Positions 1 to 5,610 of a stretch of 5,610 nucleotides of DNA are shown one piece after another; the stretch's first letter is position 1, and each line of letters opens with the position of its first letter. Position numbers and translations under genes: made by a program. The stretch is from Chitinophagales bacterium (GTDB lineage Bacteria > Bacteroidota > Bacteroidia > Chitinophagales > UBA8649): contig JADHRO010000142.1 in assembly GCA_016777395.1 (NCBI GenBank), positions 1-5,610 of the forward strand. The letters are read 5' to 3'. The notes under the pieces are model-generated. The model was given only the letters and a program-made list of their open reading frames with translations, was not told the origin of the DNA and made no database searches.

Positions 1-331
1 TTACATTATTTACAGGAGCTGCATCTTCATTGAAACTTTCTTTAGGCGAAGGAGTATCTCTCATCGCAGACTCACCTTCAACTTTCCAAGCATTTAGATT
101 GGTGAAATACTTTCCTTGCCACTCTCTACCTCGTAAATCAAAATGTACTTTCAAATCATCTCCTTCTTTGTAATTATCTATGATCGCACATCTATCTTGA
201 GTTAATTGAAACTTAACAAATTGAGGATATTCCCCTGCTGTTTCAAGGACAAATTCTCTTGCTTTGAAGGACTCTGTTTTTTGTTCTGTTTCAAACACTT
301 TATGTAATTTTCCTGTAATATCTAATGCCAT
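1..331 (-). CDS. DUF3127 family protein (3' end cut by window edge)
   Basis: The minus-strand frame opens with ATG at 331-329 and stays open for 110 codons to the left edge, so the C-terminus is missing. The protein starts MALDITGKLHKVFETEQ and carries the conserved block GREWQGKYFTNLNAWKVE at residues 68-85, which I recognise as the hallmark of DUF3127, a small family found mostly in Bacteroidota. Residues 1-85 alternate short hydrophobic and charged stretches, as expected of a compact beta-rich fold. Residues 86-110 are a low-complexity tail rich in Ser, Pro, Glu, Asp and Asn, probably disordered. There is no signal peptide or membrane segment, so it is likely cytoplasmic. No biochemical function is established that I know of. 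A beta-barrel nucleic-acid-binding fold like that of single-stranded DNA-binding proteins is conceivable but speculative. It is transcribed divergently from the CCA gene. Family call is strong; function unknown. Confidence 0.85.
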   Translation of the reverse strand, partial: MALDITGKLHKVFETEQKTESFKAREFVLETAGEYPQFVKFQLTQDRCAIIDNYKEGDDLKVHFDLRGREWQGKYFTNLNAWKVEGESAMRDTPSPKESFNEDAAPVNNV

Positions 332-347
332 TCTGTTTAATTTTATG

Positions 348-378
348 TAAAGTTATTAGTTAATGCAATAATATTCAA
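348..378 (-). promoter_or_regulatory. Candidate Bacteroidota promoter for the DUF3127 gene
   Basis: Read on the minus strand, TTG (378-376) is followed after 20 bp by TAACTTTA (355-348), one mismatch from the TAnnTTTG -7 consensus used by the Bacteroidota primary sigma factor. Transcription would begin near 341-345, leaving an A-rich leader of roughly 10-14 nt before the ATG at 331. No Shine-Dalgarno sequence is present in that leader, which is usual in this phylum. The promoter is inferred from motif and position only. Confidence 0.5.
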
Positions 379-389
379 TCCTATTTAGA

Positions 390-419
390 TTGTTTATGCA
401 CATTTGTTGCTTAGTTTTG
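390..419 (+). promoter_or_regulatory. Candidate Bacteroidota promoter for the cca-led operon
   Basis: TTG at 390-392 and TAGTTTTG at 412-419 are separated by 19 bp. The second element is an exact match to the TAnnTTTG consensus. Transcription would start around 423-427, at or within a few bases of the ATG at 427, so the message would be leaderless or nearly so. The two divergent -33 elements lie only 11 bp apart (376-378 and 390-392), so both promoters share this 95-bp region and may interfere with each other. No terminator or further promoter is obvious downstream, so this is probably the main promoter for all six plus-strand genes. Confidence 0.6.
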
Positions 420-426
420 TGCTTTA

Positions 427-1839
427 ATGGAAAAAATCGAACTCAATCATATCATCTTTCAAAAAGTTAAAGAAGCTGCAACAAGCCTTGGCCTAGACAC
501 CTATGTCGTTGGGGGTTATGTCCGTGATCAACTTATTGGTCGAAAATCAAAGGACATAGACTTTGTTTGCGTCGGAAGTGGAATCGAACTTGCTCGCAAA
601 GTTGCTTCTTTACTTTCACCGAATTTAAAGGTAAATTTTTTTAAAACATATGGCACTGCCCAGTTTGTGTGGGAGGGCTGGGAATTAGAATTTGTAGGAG
701 CGCGCAAAGAATCATACCGAAAAGACTCCCGAAATCCCTTGATTGAAGAAGGCAGTTTAACCGATGATCAAAATCGCAGAGATTTTACTATTAACACCTT
801 AGCTGCATCGGTCAATGTAGACGATTTTGGAAAAATAATAGACCCTTTCAATGGCATCGAAGACCTAAAGAATGGTATTATTCAAACTCCACTAAATCCT
901 GATATCACCTTTTCTGATGATCCACTTCGCATGATGAGAGCTATTCGCTTTGCAAGCCAGTTAAACTTTACCGTTGCTGAGCCAACCCTAAAAGCGATTG
1001 AAAGAAACAAAGAACGAATTGGAATTATCACGCAGGAAAGAATCACAACTGAGCTAAATAAAATAATTTTAGCTAAAAAACCTTCTATTGGATTTCTTTT
1101 GCTTGATCAAACCGGACTGCTGCCTTTCATTTTTCAGGAATTAAGTGAGCTTAAAGGAGTTGATTATTTTAAGAATCAAGGACATAAAGATAATTTTTAC
1201 CATACCCTGCAAGTCCTAGATAATTTAAGTGAAAATACGGAACATTTATGGTTAAGATGGTCTGCAATTTTACATGATATTGGTAAGCCGAAATCGAAAC
1301 GATTTGAGGAAGGAAACGGATGGACTTTTCATGGACACGAAGTCATTGGAGAAAGGATGACACAAAACATTTTTAAGAAGTTGAAACTTCCGTTAAACCA
1401 AGAAATGAAGTATGTTCAAAAGCTAGTTCGCCTGCACCTAAGGCCCATTCCCATTGCTAGAGATGAAATTTCGGATTCAGCCATACGCCGATTACTTTTT
1501 GATGCTGGAGATGACATAGATGACCTTATGATGCTTTGTGAAGCGGATATAACCTCAAAAAATGAATCAAAAGTTAAGCGAATATTAGCCAATTTTCAAA
1601 TTGTCAGAACAAAACTTAGAGAAATAGAAGAAAAAGATCATATCCGAAATTTTGAACCACCTATAAGTGGAGAACTTATTATGCAAGCATTTGATTTAAA
1701 ACCTTGCAAAGAAATAGGTATTATTAAAAATCAAATAAAGGATGCCATTTTAGATGGAGACATTCCAAATGAATTGAATGCTGCTCAAAAGTTAATGTTC
1801 CAACTCGGAGAAAAAATGGGCTTAAAAAAAGTTGTCTAA
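427..1839 (+). CDS. cca: CCA-adding tRNA nucleotidyltransferase with HD domain
   Basis: This enzyme adds or repairs the 3'-terminal CCA of tRNAs using CTP and ATP, without a nucleic acid template, in the cytoplasm. The class II nucleotidyltransferase head shows GGYVRD (residues 29-34), the metal-binding DID pair (D43, D45), RRDFTIN (117-123), and DDPLRMMRAIRF (164-175), where D165 and R168 match the EDxxR residues that select ATP and CTP. ERITTEL (204-210) follows in the RNA-binding helical part. A C-terminal HD domain has H259, HD at 283-284 within HDIGK, and HGHE at 303-306, so metal-dependent phosphohydrolase activity like that of the E. coli enzyme is possible but unproven. The 470-residue length is typical of Bacteroidota homologues. 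The start is secure: an in-frame TAG lies at 412-414, no start codon intervenes, and no later Met precedes the GGYVRD motif. The stop shares one base with the next gene's ATG. Confidence 0.95.
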   Translation: MEKIELNHIIFQKVKEAATSLGLDTYVVGGYVRDQLIGRKSKDIDFVCVGSGIELARKVASLLSPNLKVNFFKTYGTAQFVWEGWELEFVGARKESYRKDSRNPLIEEGSLTDDQNRRDFTINTLAASVNVDDFGKIIDPFNGIEDLKNGIIQTPLNPDITFSDDPLRMMRAIRFASQLNFTVAEPTLKAIERNKERIGIITQERITTELNKIILAKKPSIGFLLLDQTGLLPFIFQELSELKGVDYFKNQGHKDNFYHTLQVLDNLSENTEHLWLRWSAILHDIGKPKSKRFEEGNGWTFHGHEVIGERMTQNIFKKLKLPLNQEMKYVQKLVRLHLRPIPIARDEISDSAIRRLLFDAGDDIDDLMMLCEADITSKNESKVKRILANFQIVRTKLREIEEKDHIRNFEPPISGELIMQAFDLKPCKEIGIIKNQIKDAILDGDIPNELNAAQKLMFQLGEKMGLKKVV

Positions 1840-2843
1840 TGAATTTGAAAACCTATAAAGTAGAGCGTTTACAGGAGTTAAACGATCTTTTGAATATAGA
1901 AAATGAAAACTTGGTTCAATGTGTTCGCTTGGCCGAAATTAAAAATAAATGGTTTACCCAAGAGAATGTTTGGCAAATGATTAATGCCATTAAGGCCAAT
2001 TATTTGGAGCCTTCAAAATTGACCCAATGGATGGATTCATATGCCTTAAATGAGTTAAATGCTTCCGTAGGTATAATTTGTGCAGGTAATATCCCACTAG
2101 TTGGCTTTCACGATATTCTTTGTGCTTTTGTTGTTAATGCACCAACACAAGTAAAACTTGCAAGCAAAGATGAGGTTTTAATGAAATTCATCATCGAGCA
2201 ACTTCAAACGCTTGATATTACTTGGCAAGTAGAAATAGTCAATCGGCTGCAAAACTATAAAGCGGTAATTGCAACAGGAAGCGATAACTCCCATCGATAC
2301 TTTGAGCAATACTTTCAGTCAGTTCCCAATATTTTAAGAAGCAATAGGAATAGTATAGCCATACTTACCGGTGATGAAACCGCGCATGAATTGGATTTAT
2401 TAGCGCATGATGTTTTAGCCTACTTTGGTTTAGGGTGTCGAAATGTTTCAAAACTTCTGCTGCCCGAGGGGTTTGACATCACCATGCTCTTTGCTCACTT
2501 TGACAATTTCAAGGAATATGTCAATCACAACTTATATAAAGACAACTATGATTACAACAGGACGCTTCTTTTAATGAACTTGGATAAACATCTGGCCAAT
2601 GACTTCATCATTGCAAAAGAGGATGACAATTTGCATAGTCGATTGGCAACTATTCATTACAGTTTCTATAAAAACAATGAAGAGGTTCAAGACTATATCA
2701 TAGAAAAACATGAGAATCTTCAGGTGGTCGTAAGTCGACCTTCAACCTTCTGGGAAAGTGTGGATTTTGGGCAAGCTCAACAACCCAGCTTAAGCGATTA
2801 TGCCGACAATATAGATACCTTAGAATTCTTACTATCTTTGTAA
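1839..2843 (+). CDS. LuxC-like acyl-CoA reductase
   Basis: The 334-residue protein resembles the LuxC branch of the aldehyde dehydrogenase superfamily, annotated in Bacteroidota as acyl-CoA reductase. LuxC enzymes reduce fatty acyl thioesters to aldehydes with NADPH through a covalent cysteine intermediate. Visible family blocks are VGIICAGNIPLVGFHD (77-92), LASKDEVLM (107-115, substrate/cofactor region), ATGSDNSHRYF (145-155), LRSNRNSIAILTG (166-178), and YFGLGCRNVSKL (195-206), in which C200 is the likely nucleophile. It is shorter than luminescence LuxC proteins (roughly 480 residues), as are other Bacteroidota members. There is no signal peptide. It begins at the TAATG junction with the CCA gene, suggesting translational coupling, and its stop lies 1 nt before the next ATG. 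No luxD, luxE, luxA or luxB partner is in view, so bioluminescence is not implied and the physiological substrate is unknown. The family is confident; the exact reaction is inferred. Confidence 0.8.
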   Translation: MNLKTYKVERLQELNDLLNIENENLVQCVRLAEIKNKWFTQENVWQMINAIKANYLEPSKLTQWMDSYALNELNASVGIICAGNIPLVGFHDILCAFVVNAPTQVKLASKDEVLMKFIIEQLQTLDITWQVEIVNRLQNYKAVIATGSDNSHRYFEQYFQSVPNILRSNRNSIAILTGDETAHELDLLAHDVLAYFGLGCRNVSKLLLPEGFDITMLFAHFDNFKEYVNHNLYKDNYDYNRTLLLMNLDKHLANDFIIAKEDDNLHSRLATIHYSFYKNNEEVQDYIIEKHENLQVVVSRPSTFWESVDFGQAQQPSLSDYADNIDTLEFLLSL

Positions 2844-2844
2844 G

Positions 2845-3513
2845 ATGTCAAGTTATTTCAGCAAGGATTTTCATGTCTTTTTTAAAGAATTAGCCGCGAA
2901 TAACTCCAAAGATTGGATGGATGATAATCGCAAGCGTTATGCCCAGGTTGTCAAGAAACCCTTTGAAAATTTTGTTGAAGATTTGCAACAGGCGGTAGGC
3001 GAATTTGATGAAGATATAACTCTAAAACCTGGCGATTCAATCTTCAGGATAAATAGAGATATCCGATTTAGCAAAGATAAAACACCCTACAAAACCAACC
3101 GCACCGCGATTATATCTAAATATGGACGAAAAGATAAGGTATACCCTGGATTTTATATATCCCTATCTCCAGAAAAAGTAATGGTGGGTGGAGGCGCATA
3201 CTTCCTTGAAAAAGAAAACCTGTATAAAGTACGGCAAGAAATTGCTTACAACTTAGAAGAATTCGATAACTTGATTAATGACAAAAAGTTTAAAGCTAAT
3301 TTCCCGGAAATATTAGGAGCAAAAAACAAGCTTATTCCAAAAGAATTTAAGGAGGATGCTAAAATACAGCCCCTTCTTTTGAACAAAGGATTCTTTTTTA
3401 TGAAGGACTTACCCGCGGATTTGATTTTTGATAACAATGTGCTTAATGTGCTCATCGAAAACATGAAAACAGCAAGACCTTTTAACAATTTCCTGAGAAG
3501 AGCCTTATCGTAA
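2845..3513 (+). CDS. DUF2461 family protein of unknown function
   Basis: The 222-residue protein matches DUF2461 (the TIGR02453 family), a widespread bacterial and fungal family with no firmly established activity. Recognisable blocks are an N-terminal FFKELAANNSKDWMDDNRKRY (first part at 12-24, with W24, N28, R29 and Y32 the conserved positions), then the signature FRINRDIRFSKDKTPYKTN (67-85), and YPGFYISLSPEKVMVGGG (positions just after 95), which ends in the typical glycine run. The many conserved Arg, Lys and Asp residues in the signature suggest a binding or catalytic pocket, but this is inference. There is no signal peptide or membrane segment. The length is normal for the family. The ATG follows the previous stop after a single G, and the next gene's ATG lies 10 nt beyond this stop, so it sits tightly within the operon. 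Its neighbours (acyl-CoA reductase, LpxK) do not define its role. Confidence 0.85.
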   Translation: MSSYFSKDFHVFFKELAANNSKDWMDDNRKRYAQVVKKPFENFVEDLQQAVGEFDEDITLKPGDSIFRINRDIRFSKDKTPYKTNRTAIISKYGRKDKVYPGFYISLSPEKVMVGGGAYFLEKENLYKVRQEIAYNLEEFDNLINDKKFKANFPEILGAKNKLIPKEFKEDAKIQPLLLNKGFFFMKDLPADLIFDNNVLNVLIENMKTARPFNNFLRRALS

Positions 3514-3523
3514 GCTATTGAAG

Positions 3524-4621
3524 ATGCTAAGCAAAATATTATTGATGCCATTCACCCTTCTCTATGGGATAAGCATTGCTTTTCGAAATTTCCTCTATGA
3601 CCAAAAATATTTGCGTTCTATACGTTTTGATATACCGGTTATTAATGTCGGTAATCTAAGCACTGGTGGAACAGGGAAAACTCCTCATGTTGACTACTTA
3701 ATCGACTTACTTAAAGCTCACTACCCACTTGGCGTGTTAAGCCGGGGATATCGAAGAAAAACAAGTGGCTACATGGATGTAAAAACCAATCATAGAGCCC
3801 GTGATGTTGGCGATGAGCCCCTACTATTAAAATGGAAGCATCCTGAAATTGAAGTAGCCGTTTCTGAAGATAGGTCCATAGGCATACCTAGTTTAGCTAG
3901 TCAAAAACCCCCAAAATTTACCGTTCTTCTTGATGATGCATTCCAGCACAGAGGTATACGGGCAGGATTAAATATTCTACTTACCCCCTATCACGAGCTC
4001 TACACGGATGACTTCTTACTTCCTGCTGGTAATCTTCGTGAATTTAAAAGCGGTGCAAAACGAGCTGACTTAATCATCGTCACGCATTCACCGCAAAAGC
4101 TAACCCAACAAGAAAAGGATCGAATAAAAACAAAATTAAGTCCGCAAGATTACCAGCATATCTTCTTTTCTTTTCTTGATTATCATCCGCTTTATCAGGT
4201 ATTTAAGGATGGTGTCACTTTAATTTCACCCAAAAAAGACAGTGATATATTGTTACTTACAGGCATAGCAAACCACTCTAAAATGAAAGACTATTTAGCT
4301 GCAAAGTTCAACAAATTATATGAACGCTCTTTCCCAGACCATCATACTTTCACCAATCAGGATGTAGAATCTATAATCAACACCTTCAAGGACCTTAAGG
4401 GGAAGGATAAATATATCATAACCACGGAAAAAGATCTTACCCGTCTTTTCCCTCATGCACATGCATTTAATAATTTAGGAATAAAAGTACTTTGTTTACC
4501 AATTAAGATTAATTTTGAGGCTAAAGAAAAGCAACGATTTAATAAAACCATTCACTTTTTTATTGAGAAGACATTAGAAGAATATTTAACTATAGAAGAA
4601 GAAGAATATGACGGTCATTGA
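3524..4621 (+). CDS. lpxK: Tetraacyldisaccharide 4'-kinase (lipid A synthesis)
   Basis: LpxK phosphorylates the 4' position of the tetraacyldisaccharide 1-phosphate precursor with ATP, giving lipid IVA, at the inner face of the cytoplasmic membrane. Numbered from ATG 3524, a hydrophobic N-terminal helix (about 5-20) fits membrane association. The P-loop is GNLSTGGTGKTP (43-54, K52). SRGYRRK (73-79), VGDEPLLL (95-102), the Walker-B-like DDAFQHR (137-143), LPAGNLRE (166-173), FPDHHTF (270-276) and TTEKDLTRL (300-308) all follow in family order. DDAFQHR has Ala where most homologues have Gly. The 365-residue length is usual. The frame also opens with TTG at 3518, but ATG 3524 aligns better with homologue N-termini that begin just before the LLLPFxLLYG-like segment. 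It overlaps the following phosphorylase gene by 14 nt. Its presence implies an outer membrane with lipid A. Confidence 0.93.
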   Translation: MLSKILLMPFTLLYGISIAFRNFLYDQKYLRSIRFDIPVINVGNLSTGGTGKTPHVDYLIDLLKAHYPLGVLSRGYRRKTSGYMDVKTNHRARDVGDEPLLLKWKHPEIEVAVSEDRSIGIPSLASQKPPKFTVLLDDAFQHRGIRAGLNILLTPYHELYTDDFLLPAGNLREFKSGAKRADLIIVTHSPQKLTQQEKDRIKTKLSPQDYQHIFFSFLDYHPLYQVFKDGVTLISPKKDSDILLLTGIANHSKMKDYLAAKFNKLYERSFPDHHTFTNQDVESIINTFKDLKGKDKYIITTEKDLTRLFPHAHAFNNLGIKVLCLPIKINFEAKEKQRFNKTIHFFIEKTLEEYLTIEEEEYDGH

Positions 4622-5429
4622 GCAAATTAACACCACCATAAGGTTTATAAGGTCCATTAGCGAGTTTAATCCTGAAATAGGAATTATCTTGGGTAGTGGA
4701 TTAGGAAATTTTACAAATGAAATTGAAGTAGTCAAAGAAATTGCCTACGAGGATATTCCAAACTTTCCTGTTGTAACAGTTAAAGGCCATTCGGGTAAAT
4801 TAATATTTGGCAAAGTAAGTGGTAAAAACATAATTGCTTTTAGTGGTCGCTTTCATTATTATGAAGGATATGAAATAGATGAAGTAATTTTCCCAGTTCG
4901 ATTAATGAAATACTTGGGTTGCCACAGTGTTGTAATTTCCAATGCGAGTGGAGGAATGAATCCAGCTCAACGAGTAGGAGATTTAATGATCATATCTGAT
5001 CATATTAATCTGCAACCCGTGCATCCCCTTAGAGGAAAAAATGATGAGAATCTTGGTCCTAGATTTCCAGACATGCTCAATGCCTATCATGATGAGTACC
5101 GAGCAATAGCAATAAAAATAGCAGAAGAAAATAATATTACTTGTCATCAAGGAGTTTATGTTGGTGTGCAAGGGCCTACTTTTGAAACGCCAGCAGAATA
5201 TAAAGCATTTCATCTAATGGGTGGAGATGCTGTGGGAATGAGCACTGTGCCCGAAGTTATTGCAGCTCGACACGTAGGCCTAAAAGTATTTGGTATATCT
5301 GTTATCTCAGATTGCGGTTATCCGCCAGAGGCTATGATTGACATCAATCATGATATGGTTATTGCAGCTGCAAAGGAAGCAGAACCAAAAATGAGCTTAA
5401 TTATTAAAGAATTACTTGCCAAAATCTAA
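4608..5429 (+). CDS. Purine nucleoside phosphorylase, trimeric class I
   Basis: This cytoplasmic salvage enzyme splits purine (deoxy)nucleosides with phosphate into free base and (deoxy)ribose 1-phosphate. Phosphate-site residues of the trimeric family are visible: GSGLG (29-33, S30), H61 in KGHSGKL, R81 and H83 in SGRFHYYEGY, SNASGGM (111-117) and S212. The base and sugar site includes E193 in GPTFETP (matching human E201), M211 in VGMSTVPEV (human M219) and H248 (probably human H257). D235 in VISDCGYPP falls where human N243 lies, 24 residues after the MSTVPE methionine in both, which may widen or shift base preference. The 273-residue length is standard. The start ATG lies inside the lpxK 3' end (14-nt overlap), preceded by a purine-rich GAAGAAGAAG stretch that may aid initiation. 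An lpxK-phosphorylase pair recurs in Bacteroidota. Symbols punA or deoD-like are used inconsistently, so none is given. Confidence 0.93.
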   Translation: MTVIEQINTTIRFIRSISEFNPEIGIILGSGLGNFTNEIEVVKEIAYEDIPNFPVVTVKGHSGKLIFGKVSGKNIIAFSGRFHYYEGYEIDEVIFPVRLMKYLGCHSVVISNASGGMNPAQRVGDLMIISDHINLQPVHPLRGKNDENLGPRFPDMLNAYHDEYRAIAIKIAEENNITCHQGVYVGVQGPTFETPAEYKAFHLMGGDAVGMSTVPEVIAARHVGLKVFGISVISDCGYPPEAMIDINHDMVIAAAKEAEPKMSLIIKELLAKI

Positions 5430-5439
5430 GTAAATAGAC

Positions 5440-5610
5440 TTGAACAAGAATCATCCCCATACCTTACTATTACTGCTATTCACCATCGTTTACAGCCTCG
5501 CTTATTGCCAACATGATGAAACCAGCTATTATTATTTTCAAGAGCAAGAACACCTGCTTATTCCTATTGATACCGGTCTAAATAATTTGGAAGCTTATAA
5601 TTTTATGCAG
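5440..5610 (+). CDS. Exported protein of unknown function (5' part only)
   Basis: A frame opens 10 nt after the phosphorylase stop and runs 57 codons to the right edge without a stop. The apparent start is TTG at 5440-5442: an in-frame TAA lies at 5431-5433, only ATA and GAC intervene, and the first in-frame ATG is codon 56. The N-terminus is a classic Sec signal peptide: basic/polar NKNHPH (2-7), a hydrophobic core TLLLLLFTIVYSLA (8-21), then AYCQHDE. Cleavage after C23 (Ala at -3, Cys at -1) is plausible. The cysteine has Tyr before it, so it is a poor lipobox and a lipoprotein is unlikely but not excluded. The visible mature part is rich in Tyr, Gln and Glu (SYYYFQEQEHLLIPIDTG). I cannot assign a family from this fragment. 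Close spacing suggests it belongs to the same operon. The start codon call is the least certain part. Confidence 0.6.
   Translation, partial: MNKNHPHTLLLLLFTIVYSLAYCQHDETSYYYFQEQEHLLIPIDTGLNNLEAYNFMQ

Noticed and set aside
2726..2740. Inverted repeat GGTCG-TAAGT-CGACC, a possible hairpin
   Set aside because: The arms are only 5 bp, it lies within the acyl-CoA reductase coding sequence and no T-run follows, so it is unlikely to be a terminator or operator.
1839..2843. Bioluminescence lux operon suggested by the LuxC-like protein
   Set aside because: No luciferase, acyltransferase or synthetase gene is nearby, and short LuxC-like proteins are common in non-luminous Bacteroidota.
3246..3551. 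Minus-strand open frame of 101 codons
   Set aside because: It lies opposite the DUF2461 3' end and lpxK start, which are strongly supported by family motifs. Its translation is Leu/Ser/Lys-rich with no recognisable motif, as expected of an antisense shadow.
4492..4517. Possible internal promoter for the phosphorylase gene: TTG (4492-4494) and TAATTTTG (4510-4517)
   Set aside because: The -7 element is an exact consensus match, but the spacer is only 15 bp, below the usual range, and the site is inside the lpxK coding region of an AT-rich genome where such matches arise by chance. A mapped transcription start near 4521-4525 would revive it.
4983..5213. Minus-strand open frame of 76 codons
   Set aside because: It lies wholly within the purine nucleoside phosphorylase gene on the opposite strand and has no family resemblance or promoter.
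5430..5439. Possible terminator after the phosphorylase gene
   Set aside because: The gap to the next start is only 10 nt, with no room for a hairpin and no inverted repeat seen there.
427..5610. A new defence, mobile or biosynthetic system
   Set aside because: All complete genes match known chromosomal families. No transposase, integrase, direct-repeat array, toxin-antitoxin pair, tRNA gene or compositional break was seen by reading both strands.

Overview
The window looks like ordinary core chromosome of a Bacteroidota bacterium, probably of the Cytophagia/Flammeovirga type. This rests on the AT-rich composition, two back-to-back promoters that fit the Bacteroidota pattern (TTG, about 19-20 bp, TAnnTTTG), the lack of Shine-Dalgarno sequences, and families typical of the phylum (a DUF3127 protein, a stand-alone LuxC-like acyl-CoA reductase, and an lpxK-purine nucleoside phosphorylase pair). 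The lineage is an inference from family resemblance; no 16S or marker search was possible.

Layout: positions 1-331 hold most of a minus-strand DUF3127 gene that runs off the left edge. Positions 332-426 form a short divergent promoter region. From 427 to the right edge, six genes run head to tail on the plus strand: CCA-adding enzyme (427-1839), LuxC-like acyl-CoA reductase (1839-2843), DUF2461 protein (2845-3513), LpxK (3524-4621), purine nucleoside phosphorylase (4608-5429), and the first 57 codons of an exported protein (5440 onward, cut by the window end). Junctions range from a 14-nt overlap to a 10-nt gap and I see no terminator, so this reads as one operon driven mainly from the promoter just before 427.

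The genes do not form one pathway. They cover tRNA 3'-end maturation and repair, a fatty acyl-CoA/aldehyde step of unknown physiological role, a conserved protein of unknown function, the 4'-kinase step of lipid A synthesis, and purine salvage. This is a housekeeping operon of mixed function, common in Bacteroidota. I find no mobile element, CRISPR array, toxin-antitoxin pair, defence module, RNA gene or biosynthetic cluster.

The points most worth a second look are a nearly leaderless promoter for the CCA gene, an aspartate in the base-recognition position of the phosphorylase, the lone LuxC-like enzyme, and the unidentified exported protein at the right edge.
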